Of a DNA stretch of 64,000 nt, positions 45,147 to 53,054 are shown piece after piece. Both the position numbers and the translations under genes were made by a program. The notes beneath the pieces were generated by a model. That model had not been told where the DNA came from. It did no database searches and was given only the letters and a program-made list of their open reading frames with translations. Every line of letters starts with the position of its first letter. Positions within the stretch are counted from its first letter, which is position 1. Origin of the DNA: Chryseobacterium soldanellicola (GTDB lineage: Bacteria > Bacteroidota > Bacteroidia > Flavobacteriales > Weeksellaceae); contig NZ_FNKL01000003.1 of NCBI RefSeq assembly GCF_900100115.1, positions 186,001 to 250,000 of the forward strand. Direction: 5' to 3'.

Positions 45147-45737
45147 TTATTTTACAACCTTATCCGTTTCCAAATTTTTAATCATTAAAAACTGAAAAGC
45201 TTCTCCTAATTCGTCAGAAGCTCTGCTGATTGCATTTTCAAGCATATTTCTGATTTGTTTTTCTGTAACTCCGGCTTCGGTCCAGCTTTTTCCGGAAGTG
45301 TGAGAATTTAGAATAAAAGGCATAATCCTATCGATGGCGCAGGCAAAAATCGCATCAGGTGTTTGTTCCTCTTCAAATTCAAGCCAAAGATTAAAAAATT
45401 CTGTTCTTAAAGGTTCATCTAAAATTCCGAAGATATTTTGTGCTGAAATCTTTTCTCTTTCAAATTTTCCGATCATTGCTGCTTCATCAAACAAGAAAGT
45501 ATCTCCGGCTTCAATTTCAACCAAATCGTGAATTGACAGCATTCTGATCACTCTCAGCAAGTCGATATCCGCTCTGTTTTTCGCGTAAGGAAAAAGAATT
45601 TGAGCTAAAATAATGATCTGCCACGAATGTTCAGCGGTATTTTCCCTCCTGGAATCGTCAGCATTGTAATTTCTTCTCTGTACATTTTTCAGGGCATCTA
45701 CTGCAAGAATAAAATCAATCTCCTTTTGTATCTTCAT
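45147..45737 (-). CDS. HD-domain phosphohydrolase (YfbR-like)
   Basis: The 196-residue protein has the metal site of the HD superfamily: His37 in NTAEHSWQ, His70-Asp71 in SIHDLVEIEAGDTF, and a later Asp in AIDRIMPFI. The start VDALKNVQRRNY with RRENTAEHSW matches YfbR-type 5'-deoxynucleotidases that clean up dNMPs. It is coupled to the upstream XAC2610-like gene (2 bp apart). Confidence 0.88.
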   Translation of the reverse strand: MKIQKEIDFILAVDALKNVQRRNYNADDSRRENTAEHSWQIIILAQILFPYAKNRADIDLLRVIRMLSIHDLVEIEAGDTFLFDEAAMIGKFEREKISAQNIFGILDEPLRTEFFNLWLEFEEEQTPDAIFACAIDRIMPFILNSHTSGKSWTEAGVTEKQIRNMLENAISRASDELGEAFQFLMIKNLETDKVVK

Positions 45738-45739
45738 TA

Positions 45740-46429
45740 TTAATTTTCTTTATAATATTCGCTTATTGGATAAGTTTTAATATTTGTAGTCCATTTATCA
45801 TCGATAAATTCTTTTTTTGTGACTTTTACGGTTTCTCCACCTGTTGCATCCTCTTCCAGTTCGTAGACTTTAAACAAGCCTCTTTGTGGAAGCACGGTGT
45901 ATTCCGTTGTCAGATGCCAGCAACATCCTGATTTCGAATAGGTAACTAATCTTTTACGTTCAGAATCTGTATTAAACATTCCCAAATTTTCGTGAGCAAG
46001 GGCCGTCAGTTCTTCACTTGGGACAAACTGTTTTTTTGTACTATTAAAAACATAAATATCATATGAAGGTCCGCCATAGCCGCTTTCGTTTCCGTTTCTG
46101 ATGGCAATATCTTCTGTTCCGTCAAAATTAAAATCGTCAAAAATCAACGGACTTTGTTCGTTATACAGCTGGATAATGTTTGCAGTAGGTTTTTGATCTT
46201 CATTTAAATAAAAATTAAGATTATCGGAAGTCAAAGTCTGAAACTTTTTTGAGGTCCTTTTATCAAGTAAATCAATGCTTGCTTTTCCGCTGCATTCGTT
46301 GTTTTCACAGGTTTGAACATCAATTTTAATGTTGTAATTCTTTGAAGCATCATTCAATTCAAAATGATGTTGCCCAAAAACAGCAGTTCCCAAAAGGGCA
46401 AATAGTAATAATAAACGAGAATTGATCAT
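45740..46429 (-). CDS. XAC2610-related secreted protein
   Basis: The 229-residue protein has a signal peptide (MINSRLLLLFALLGTAVFG) and a single FG-GAP-like, calcium-binding-like loop FDDFNFDGTEDIAIRNGNESGYGGPSYDIYVFN. This combination is that of the XAC2610 family of unknown function, found in secreted and envelope proteins. A TATTTTTG box on the minus strand (46472-46479) lies upstream. Confidence 0.75.
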   Translation of the reverse strand: MINSRLLLLFALLGTAVFGQHHFELNDASKNYNIKIDVQTCENNECSGKASIDLLDKRTSKKFQTLTSDNLNFYLNEDQKPTANIIQLYNEQSPLIFDDFNFDGTEDIAIRNGNESGYGGPSYDIYVFNSTKKQFVPSEELTALAHENLGMFNTDSERKRLVTYSKSGCCWHLTTEYTVLPQRGLFKVYELEEDATGGETVKVTKKEFIDDKWTTNIKTYPISEYYKEN

Positions 46430-46510
46430 AAGTGTATTTTAATTTTAATTGAATTTTAAACAAATTCTATGCAAAAATAAGGGTTTTGATTTAAAGCTGT
46501 TTGACTTCGT

Positions 46511-46653
46511 CGAATTGTTATTTTAATTTATTTTAAGGAGCAATTTCCTGCTTTCCGCACTCGCTATTTTAGAAAGTTTTTGGTTGCGGCGGCTTTGCCG
46601 CCGCAACCAAAAACTTTCTAAAATGAGCTCAAACAAAGCTCCAATCAGGGCTA
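46511..46653 (+). repeat. structured dispersed repeat, copy 3
   Basis: Copy 3. Small hairpin AATTG/CAATT (46513-46517 with 46541-46545); box CCTGCTTTCCGCACTCGCT; perfect hairpin with 28 bp arms (46566-46593 and 46597-46624, loop TTT), whose outer arm (AGAAAGTTTTTGGTT) is unrelated to those of copies 1 and 2; then GAGCTCAAACAA and AGGGCTA. The closing pair is CCTG (46547-46550) with CAGG (46646-46649), where copy 1 has CCCG/CGGG. Confidence 0.85.
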
Positions 46654-46663
46654 TATGGTTGCA

Positions 46664-46775
46664 GTCGGCCATTAAGCATTTGGAAATATTAAAACATGTG
46701 TCATCCTAAAAAGATCCAGGCCCGAATTTCCATAGCCTCTAATACTCCGTTCAGATCCTTTAAGGATAACAAATG
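46664..46775. repeat. decayed inverted repeat related to 9340-9535
   Basis: After the structured repeat, GGTTGCAGTCG and CATTTGGAAAT parallel GGTTGCAATCG and ATTTGGAAAT of copy 1. Then GTGTCATCCTAAAAAGATCC pairs imperfectly with GGATCTGAACG-type sequence (complement of 46740-46775). Only about 75% of the outer arm still matches. Confidence 0.55.
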
Positions 46776-46855
46776 TTCTGAAAAGTAACGAATAACTAAG
46801 GTAAAAGTGTAAACAAGTTTAAAGTTTAAGTTGTAATTTTATGTAAAATATTAAT

Positions 46856-48196
46856 ATGGATTCAAAATTCAATTATCCGACAGAAATTAAGGGAAAAAGA
46901 AAGTTGTATTCTTTATTTAAGGGAGTAAAAAATCCTTTGGAGGTCATCAGTGGAAACCATCAATTTGCGGGAGACAATTATTACATCAAAGCAAGTTTTA
47001 CCAATAAAAATTTTATTTTTTCTCAGGATAAAGAATTCGTTGAATATATTTTAAAACAGAATCATAAGAATTATTATAAATCTGAAATACAATCCGTCAC
47101 GCTGGGGAAATACCTGGGAAACGGACTGCTTACCAACAACGGCAAAGACTGGCTCAAACAGCGAAGATTGATTCAGCCCGGTTTCAGTAAAGCCAAAATC
47201 GCAAGTTTGGTAAATATTATGGAAGAGGAAATTGACAAATCTTTCCAGTCATTTGATGTTAATACAGAAGCTGATCTATACGATTTCTTTCATACACTGG
47301 CTTTTAATATTGTTGCGAAAACCCTTTTCAGTTCTGATATTGACGAAAATACCGTGAAAGAATTAGGCAAAAACATCACCGAAATTCAGGAGGTTTTTGC
47401 GAAAGAAGTGCGTTTGCCTTTTTATTCTCAAATTTTAAAAATATTCGGGGTTATTGATAAAAATATTCAGAAGAGTAAGAGGTCAAAAGACATTATTCAG
47501 GGAGTTCTGGACAAACGAAGAAATTCGGGAGAAGAAAAAAACGACCTGCTGGATATGCTGATTCAGACGCGATATGAAGATACAAACCTTCCAATGTCTG
47601 ATGAACAGCTGGTTGATGAGATGCTTATTCTTTTCATTGCAGGCCATGAAACAACAGCCAATGCTTTAAGCTTTATTTTTTTTGAAATCAGTCAGAATCC
47701 TGAAGCGGAGAAAAAATTAAAACAGGAAATTGTAGAAGAATCTGAAAATATTTTCACGACTGAAAGTTTAATGAAAAAATCTTACACATCAAATATCATC
47801 AAAGAAGCGATGCGACTGCATTCTCCGGCTTGGGCAATCGATCGGCAGGCACTAGAAGCTGATAGCTTCCAAGGATATTCGTGGCCGAAAGATACTTTAA
47901 TCATCCTTTATATAACCGGACTTCACAGAAATCCGAAATATTGGGACAAACCAAATTCATTCATTCCGGAGCGTTTTGACGATGAAAATGCAAAGAATTT
48001 CGCTTACTACCCTTTTGGAGCCGGTCCGAGATTGTGCATAGGTGAACACTTTGCCATGATGGAAATGGCACTTATCGTCCGTAAATTCTACAAAAACTTC
48101 AGTTTTATATCATATCAGAAACAATTAGAGAAAAAAGCTCTTGTTACGCTAAGACCTACCAGCTTAAAAGGTAAAATTATCAAAAATTTAGCCTGA
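46856..48196 (+). CDS. cytochrome P450
   Basis: The 446-residue haem mono-oxygenase has the I-helix oxygen-binding AGHETTAN (262-269), the E317xxR320 pair in KEAMRLH, the PERF motif in FIPERF, and the haem loop FGAGPRLCIG with ligand Cys394. It lacks a membrane anchor, so it is soluble. No ferredoxin or reductase is adjacent. It follows a repeat island and has no clear operon partner, so the substrate is unknown; fatty acids and sterol-like compounds are plausible guesses. Confidence 0.95.
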   Translation: MDSKFNYPTEIKGKRKLYSLFKGVKNPLEVISGNHQFAGDNYYIKASFTNKNFIFSQDKEFVEYILKQNHKNYYKSEIQSVTLGKYLGNGLLTNNGKDWLKQRRLIQPGFSKAKIASLVNIMEEEIDKSFQSFDVNTEADLYDFFHTLAFNIVAKTLFSSDIDENTVKELGKNITEIQEVFAKEVRLPFYSQILKIFGVIDKNIQKSKRSKDIIQGVLDKRRNSGEEKNDLLDMLIQTRYEDTNLPMSDEQLVDEMLILFIAGHETTANALSFIFFEISQNPEAEKKLKQEIVEESENIFTTESLMKKSYTSNIIKEAMRLHSPAWAIDRQALEADSFQGYSWPKDTLIILYITGLHRNPKYWDKPNSFIPERFDDENAKNFAYYPFGAGPRLCIGEHFAMMEMALIVRKFYKNFSFISYQKQLEKKALVTLRPTSLKGKIIKNLA

Positions 48197-48280
48197 TTTC
48201 TCTATAATCTTCATCTTGCAAAATTTAGCAATAAAAATAATTAAACTGATTGTCAATTAGTTAACATATTTATTTTAAAA

Positions 48281-48332
48281 ATTACACTACTTTGTATTGC
48301 ATATTACCATTTTAATTACATATCTTTGTAAT
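48281..48332. promoter_or_regulatory. PadR-PspC promoter with two palindromic operator-like sites
   Basis: ATTACA-CTACTT-TGTATT (48281-48298) and ATTACA-TATCTT-TGTAAT (48315-48332) share the ATTACA-N6-TGTAwT pattern, centred 34 bp apart. The second overlaps the -7 box TATCTTTG (48321-48328); TTG at 48297-48299 lies 21 bases upstream as the -33. This arrangement suggests repression by the PadR protein encoded next. Confidence 0.6.
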
Positions 48333-48407
48333 GTAAAATCGAAGCAGGTACAACTAGCTAGGTTCCGAACTTCGAAAATTATAACTAATTAACAAAACTT
48401 ATTAAAG

Positions 48408-48737
48408 ATGAATACCGAAAATACCAAAGCGCAAATGCGAAAAGGAATTCTGGAATTCTGTATTTTAAGTCTCATCAATCATCGTGAAATGTATGTTTCC
48501 GACTTAATAGATGAACTGAAAAAAGGAAAACTGGATGTAGTGGAAGGAACACTCTACCCTCTTTTAACAAGATTGAAAAACGGTGAGTTTCTCTCTTACA
48601 GATGGGAAGAATCTACCGGAGGGCCGCCAAGAAAATACTACCAGATCACAGAAAAAGGAAAGCTGTTTTTAAGCGAACTTCTAAATACCTGGAACGAATT
48701 AACAGATTCAGTCAACCAAATCACTCAAAAAAATTAA
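48408..48737 (+). CDS. PadR family transcriptional regulator
   Basis: The 109-residue protein is a single PadR winged-helix domain (KGILEFCILSLINHREMYVSDLIDELKK; VVEGTLYPLLTRLKNGEFLS; STGGPPRKYYQITEKGKLFL), of the short PadR-s2 class without a long C-terminal dimerisation helix. It is 11 bp upstream of a PspC gene, and this pair is common in Bacteroidota, where the PadR protein likely represses its own operon. Confidence 0.92.
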   Translation: MNTENTKAQMRKGILEFCILSLINHREMYVSDLIDELKKGKLDVVEGTLYPLLTRLKNGEFLSYRWEESTGGPPRKYYQITEKGKLFLSELLNTWNELTDSVNQITQKN

Positions 48738-48748
48738 AAAACAAAGCT

Positions 48749-50467
48749 ATGAACAAGACACTCTCAATAGGACTCGCAGGTTTTTCTTTTACCATAGAAG
48801 AACACGCATATATAAAGCTCAGCGATTACCTGAATGCACTGAGAAGCTCATTAGACGCTTCAGAAGCAGATGAGGTAATGCATGACATAGAAATCAGAAT
48901 GGTGGAAATCTTCAGAGATTCTTTAGGAAAACGTGAAGTGATCAACGATACAGATGTTGAAAGAGTAATTGCACAGATCGGTACTCCGGAAAAAATCGAA
49001 GAGCAGGAAGAAGCTTATTATTCTGAAAAAAACACCAAGAAAACATACACCACTGGAACTGAATACACGGACAAAAAACAACTGTTCCGTGATCCGGAAA
49101 GACAAAAAATCGCAGGTGTTTGCGCAGGGTTAGCTCATTATGTAGGAATGGACATTACTGCAATGAGAGCCATCTGGCTGGGAATTTTCGTGCTGGGAAT
49201 TTTCACGGCAGCCGTTTCTTCAACATTGGTTTTCCTACTTTATATTATCCTTTGGATTGTATTGCCAAAAGCAGAAACTGCAGCAGATTTCCTTAAAATG
49301 AAGGGAAAGCCTATGAACTTCGACAATCTTAAAAATGAGTCTAATAAACTGGTACAATTTGCCAACGAATCTACTCAAAGGGTCGGAGAAATCTATATCG
49401 AAAACAAACCTTACATCAACAACGCAGGAAGCGGAATCTGGAATGTTGTAAGATATATTTTAGGAGGAATTTTTGCCCTAATGGCTTTTGGATGTCTTAC
49501 CGGTGTATTTGTGATCTTCGGATTTATGGGAAATAATGACTTCCCTCCGATCAACCAGATGGACTATTATTTCGACAACGACGGAATGAAATATGTCATC
49601 ATGATCATGATCGTTTTAGGTAGCTTAATTCCTGCAATGGTTTTTGCTTTATTAAGTATTAAATTAATTTCACCTAAAACAAAATTAAGAAATACAGGCT
49701 GGGTAATCGGAGCTTTGATCCTTGCATTGATCGCAGTATCAACCTATTTCGGAATCAGTATGGCGAAAAAAGAAATGTTCCTAAAAGGTCATAAAGAAGA
49801 TACTGAGGAAGTTTCTATCAACACAACATCTGATACTCTATATGTAGATTATAAGCAGATAGCTATTCCACAGAACTTTACAGGATACGAAGATGATCTT
49901 TATTCCGACAAAATTTCTGTCTACGAAAAAGACTGGATTCATGTAGATGTGACAAGAAAAGCGGATATCAAAACGCCTTATCTGATCATTAAAAAAGAGG
50001 CCAAAGGCTATAATCTTCCGTTAAATGTAAATGTTCCGGTAGAAGTTGTTAACAACAAAATTATTCTTCCGAACTATATTAAATATCCGTACGAGCACAG
50101 ATTCAGAAATTACAGCATCGATTATGAATTGGTAATTCCTTCTAAAACAGTGGTACTCCCGGCTAAAAAAGACGGAATTGATTTAAACGGAGATTTAAAC
50201 GGAGATGGTATCAACGATGATGATCAGGAAAGAGATGAGCATGGAAACATCAGAATCGAGAAAAATAAAATCTCAGTAAACGGTTCTACCATCGAATACA
50301 GCTCTGACGATGAAGACAGCATTATTATTAATGGGAAAAAAGTTCCTGCCAACCAAGCCGATCAGGTAATTGACTCAATGAAATCAAATATCAAAAAAAT
50401 GAAAGGCGGTAATGTTGACATCAAAGTAAACGAGGATAAAAACGAAATTTCTATTAAAACTAAATAA
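48749..50467 (+). CDS. PspC domain-containing membrane protein
   Basis: I start at the ATG at 48749 (MNKTLSIGLAG; 572 residues), 11 bp after PadR, instead of a longer frame beginning inside padR. It has an N-terminal helical domain (VMHDIEIRMVEIFRDSLGK), a PspC domain (LFRDPERQKIAGVCAGLAHYVGMD, two membrane helices near 140-175), then two or more membrane helices and a C-terminal beta-rich domain ending EDKNEISIKTK. It probably senses envelope stress; the partner is unknown. Confidence 0.88.
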   Translation: MNKTLSIGLAGFSFTIEEHAYIKLSDYLNALRSSLDASEADEVMHDIEIRMVEIFRDSLGKREVINDTDVERVIAQIGTPEKIEEQEEAYYSEKNTKKTYTTGTEYTDKKQLFRDPERQKIAGVCAGLAHYVGMDITAMRAIWLGIFVLGIFTAAVSSTLVFLLYIILWIVLPKAETAADFLKMKGKPMNFDNLKNESNKLVQFANESTQRVGEIYIENKPYINNAGSGIWNVVRYILGGIFALMAFGCLTGVFVIFGFMGNNDFPPINQMDYYFDNDGMKYVIMIMIVLGSLIPAMVFALLSIKLISPKTKLRNTGWVIGALILALIAVSTYFGISMAKKEMFLKGHKEDTEEVSINTTSDTLYVDYKQIAIPQNFTGYEDDLYSDKISVYEKDWIHVDVTRKADIKTPYLIIKKEAKGYNLPLNVNVPVEVVNNKIILPNYIKYPYEHRFRNYSIDYELVIPSKTVVLPAKKDGIDLNGDLNGDGINDDDQERDEHGNIRIEKNKISVNGSTIEYSSDDEDSIIINGKKVPANQADQVIDSMKSNIKKMKGGNVDIKVNEDKNEISIKTK

Positions 50468-50490
50468 TTAACTGCAGAGAGTGGCGGAAG

Positions 50491-50535
50491 GTGTGAATGG
50501 ATAGCCAATTGTTTGAAATTCACACTCTTCTTCTC
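50491..50535 (+). terminator. hairpin after the PspC gene
   Basis: GTGTGAAT (50491-50498) pairs with ATTCACAC (50518-50525) over an 19-base loop, followed by a T/C-rich stretch. It probably ends the PadR-PspC message. Confidence 0.55.
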
Positions 50536-50631
50536 TTTAAAGATTAAAAAAGATAAAAATTAAACACTGTATATCAAGAAATTATATTATCTTCGTATTC
50601 AAATTAATAACCCAAATCAAAACATCACCAA

Positions 50632-50694
50632 ATGATACAGCTAGCACTAGAAATTGTAATGAAAATCGTAGATTTAATCAGCGGTTTGTTTTAA
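50632..50694 (+). CDS. possible 20-residue amphipathic peptide
   Basis: ATG at 50632 to TAA at 50692 encodes MIQLALEIVMKIVDLISGLF. Polar residues fall at positions 3, 7, 11, 14 and 17-18, so an alpha helix would have one narrow polar face, like phenol-soluble modulins, delta-haemolysin or small membrane toxins. The frame sits alone in the PspC-acyltransferase gap, with a good terminator 28 bp after its stop. A weak TATCTTCG box (50588-50595) lies upstream. I do not recognise it, and expression is not shown. Confidence 0.4.
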   Translation: MIQLALEIVMKIVDLISGLF

Positions 50695-50711
50695 GAGCGA
50701 TAATATTTCAA

Positions 50712-50719
50712 TATATTTG
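50712..50719 (+). promoter_or_regulatory. -7 box upstream of the acyltransferase gene
   Basis: TATATTTG, preceded after 23 bases by TTTG (50685-50688). It lies just before the terminator hairpin at 50722, which a transcript from it would only partly include. Confidence 0.5.
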
Positions 50720-50721
50720 TA

Positions 50722-50755
50722 AAGTATAACCACTTTTGGTTATGCTTTTTTTGTT
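50722..50755 (+). terminator. terminator after the small peptide frame
   Basis: Ten-base stem AAGTATAACC (50722-50731) with GGTTATGCTT (50738-50747), one G-U pair, followed by a T-rich run. Confidence 0.8.
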
Positions 50756-50770
50756 TTTAATTCAAGATAT

Positions 50771-51352
50771 ATGAGAAAGCTGATTGGCAAATTGATGTTA
50801 AAAATGTTAGGCTGGAAAGTCGTTCTTCAGGGCGATGCAAACAGTCTCAACAGATGTATTCTTGTTGTAGCGCCACACACCCACAACATGGAATATTTAT
50901 TGGGAAATCTTGCCTATTGGTCTTTAAAAAAGCCTTTAAAAATCATTATTAAAGACGCTCACACCAAAGCCTGGTACGGCAGTGTCGTAAAAGGCCTGGG
51001 AGGTATCGGGATCGACAGAAGCCAGAAAAATGACCTTGTGAAATTTGTTGCCGATCAGTTTGCAAAAGAAGATTTCAGCCTGGTAATCACGCCGGAAGGT
51101 ACAAGAAGCTGGGTTCCGAAATGGCGAAAAGGCTTTTATCATATGGCTCTGGCAGCGAAAGTGCCTATCGTTTTGGCGGCAGGAGATTTTAAACGGAAAA
51201 TCGTATATCTTGGCTATACAATTCCTTATGAAAGAATAGCTTCTGCTTCTTATTCAGAAATTATGGAGGAAATTCAAAATTATTACATCAAAAACGACAT
51301 CGTCCCAAAAATTCCCGCCAACTGGAACCCGAATATTATAGGGAACGATTAA
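50771..51352 (+). CDS. PlsC-like acyltransferase
   Basis: The 193-residue protein has VVAPHTHNMEYLL in place of the NHx4D catalytic block (His-x-x-Asn-x-x), GIGIDRSQKND, and the acyl-acceptor motif VITPEGTRSWVPKWRKGFYHMA (PEGTR signature), all features of lysophosphatidic acid acyltransferases and relatives. It probably transfers an acyl group from acyl-ACP or acyl-CoA to a glycerolipid at the membrane. Confidence 0.87.
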   Translation: MRKLIGKLMLKMLGWKVVLQGDANSLNRCILVVAPHTHNMEYLLGNLAYWSLKKPLKIIIKDAHTKAWYGSVVKGLGGIGIDRSQKNDLVKFVADQFAKEDFSLVITPEGTRSWVPKWRKGFYHMALAAKVPIVLAAGDFKRKIVYLGYTIPYERIASASYSEIMEEIQNYYIKNDIVPKIPANWNPNIIGND

Positions 51353-51357
51353 GTTAT

Positions 51358-51385
51358 GAATTAGGAATTAGGGATTAGGAATAAC
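51358..51385. repeat. heptamer repeat GAATTAG-GAATTAG-GGATTAG-GAATAAC
   Basis: Four units of exactly 7 bases, starting five bases after the acyltransferase stop. Confidence 0.6.
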
Positions 51386-51405
51386 GTTGCTTATTTATCA
51401 GGTAC

Positions 51406-51426
51406 ATTTATCATTTATCATTTATA
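51406..51426. repeat. heptamer repeat (ATTTATC)3
   Basis: ATTTATC, ATTTATC, ATTTATA without gaps, ending five bases before the PaaI thioesterase ATG at 51431. A further ATTTATC lies at 51393-51399. Confidence 0.6.
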
Positions 51427-51430
51427 AAAA

Positions 51431-51859
51431 ATGAAAGGAACTAAAGAAGAGATTTTAGCATTTTTAAACAGCTGGGGCGGAGAAGTTACCTTGGCAAAAA
51501 CATTAGAAATAAAATTCATCGATATAGATCAGGAAAATGAAACATTAACGGCAACCATGCCTGTCGGTCCTAAGGTTCATCAGCCTTTCGGGATTCTTCA
51601 CGGTGGTGCAAGCTGCGTTTTGGCAGAAACAATGGGCTCCAGCCTGTCTAATCTTTTTATCGACGGAACAAAATTTTACGGGGTCGGTACGAATATCAAT
51701 TCAAACCATTTGAGAAGTAAAAAAGACGGAATTGTAACCGCAGTCGCAAGATTTATCAGAAAAGGGAAAACAATGCACGTTTCCGAGATAGAAATTCGTG
51801 ATGAAAAAGGACAGCTCATCAATCATACCACAATGACAAATAATATTATCAATAAATAA
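51431..51859 (+). CDS. PaaI-type hotdog thioesterase (possible MenI)
   Basis: The 142-residue hotdog protein has the PaaI/MenI motif VHQPFGILHGGASCVLAETMGSS (active-site HGG and Glu) and the second-half YGVGTNINSNHLRSKKDGIVTAVARF. In flavobacteria such genes neighbour isochorismate synthase and probably remove CoA from 1,4-dihydroxy-2-naphthoyl-CoA in menaquinone synthesis. Here the isochorismate synthase is 3.2 kb downstream, after a lipoprotein-sigma-barrel cassette. Confidence 0.85.
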   Translation: MKGTKEEILAFLNSWGGEVTLAKTLEIKFIDIDQENETLTATMPVGPKVHQPFGILHGGASCVLAETMGSSLSNLFIDGTKFYGVGTNINSNHLRSKKDGIVTAVARFIRKGKTMHVSEIEIRDEKGQLINHTTMTNNIINK

Positions 51860-51881
51860 TGTAAATTTATTATTAAAATAT

Positions 51882-51909
51882 AAAGCTCAATTTTTTTGAG
51901 CTTTTTTTG
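51882..51909 (+). terminator. terminator after the PaaI gene
   Basis: AAAGCTCAA (51882-51890) with TTGAGCTTT (51897-51905), then T-rich sequence. Confidence 0.8.
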
Positions 51910-51973
51910 TATCATGACTGCAACCTTTTTACATTCCTGCATCTTATATATAGAAATCTTTAAAACAATTTTT

Positions 51974-53050
51974 ATGAAAAAGCTATTTTTACCTTTTCTT
52001 GCACTTACTTTATCTTTCTTTAATTCTTGTACAAGCAACGATAATTTAATGGATGAAGATGTTGCAAAAACTGTTGCACAATCTTACGATGTATATATCG
52101 CAGGCAAAGAAAACAACAAAGCCTGTTATTGGAAAAACAACGTAAAAACCGACCTTACAGGTGGAGATAATATAACTCCTCTGGAAATCATGGCTCAGAA
52201 CAATAATGTATATGTAACGGGCAGTAACGGATCTACTCCTACATCATTCAAACCAATCCATTATTTTTGGAAAAATGGAGTAAAAAATGAAATTAAACAA
52301 TACTTGAGTCTTCCCAATACCGGACTGAGCGATATTACAGGATTTACTGTAAACAACGGAGATATTTATTTTTCAGGTTATGTAGAAAATCCTTCACCGG
52401 CAACTCCGATGGACCAATATGAACTTTGCTACTGGAAAAACGGCACTAAAACGATTCTTTACAAAAGCCAGTATGTACCTGTATCTGAAGGTATTGCTGT
52501 AAATAATTCAACATCAGGTACAGATGTTTATGTATCTGCCAGAATTGCTGATAATAATCAAAATATAGACAGAGGTTATTTTAAAAATACAACATTTAAT
52601 TCTCTGGATCAGTCGAGCAATGTATACAATTTTGCAAAAAATAATAACGGACTCTACATTTTATTTCAGAAAAATAATAAATATTATACTAAAAACGTTT
52701 TCACAAATGTAGAATCCCTGATCGGAAATTACAATCTTGCAGTTCCTTTTTACGGAAAAATAACTGCCGATAAAGAAACCGGCGATCTGTATACCATATA
52801 TTCTAATTACGGATACAATTATTATAAAAATACGGCTACTGTTGTAGCAAGCTTCTCTTCTCTGCATTTTATTCAGGATTTATTTGCTTTAAATAACAAT
52901 ACATACATAATTAAATATGAGACAGACAATGCTGTATATACAGGAAAAGTATTTATTAACGGGGTAGAAACACAAGCTATAACAAGCACACAAAACAGTT
53001 CTCAAAATTATACCGGAACTTTTAATGCAGTTTATGTCGAAGCAAACTAA
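51974..53050 (+). CDS. hypothetical lipoprotein, beta-propeller-like repeats
   Basis: I start at the ATG at 51974 (MKKLFLPFLALTLSFFNSC), since it gives a lipobox (Cys19) at once; a longer frame would begin inside the terminator. The 358-residue body repeats blocks like VYIAGKENNKACYWKNNVKTDL, YFWKNGVKNEI, ELCYWKNGTKTIL and YFKNTTFNSL, each centred on 'x(Y/F)WKN', roughly every 50-60 residues, which suggests a propeller. No function is known. It is 4 bp from the sigma gene. Confidence 0.7.
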   Translation: MKKLFLPFLALTLSFFNSCTSNDNLMDEDVAKTVAQSYDVYIAGKENNKACYWKNNVKTDLTGGDNITPLEIMAQNNNVYVTGSNGSTPTSFKPIHYFWKNGVKNEIKQYLSLPNTGLSDITGFTVNNGDIYFSGYVENPSPATPMDQYELCYWKNGTKTILYKSQYVPVSEGIAVNNSTSGTDVYVSARIADNNQNIDRGYFKNTTFNSLDQSSNVYNFAKNNNGLYILFQKNNKYYTKNVFTNVESLIGNYNLAVPFYGKITADKETGDLYTIYSNYGYNYYKNTATVVASFSSLHFIQDLFALNNNTYIIKYETDNAVYTGKVFINGVETQAITSTQNSSQNYTGTFNAVYVEAN

Positions 53051-53054
53051 AGTC

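Noticed and set aside
48602..48748. N-terminal extension of the PspC gene
   Set aside because: The longer frame begins inside padR in another reading frame; the ATG at 48749 gives the normal N-terminus and an 11 bp gap.
51896..51973. Longer start of the repeat lipoprotein gene
   Set aside because: It would begin in the terminator of the PaaI gene and hide the lipobox; 51974 is preferred.
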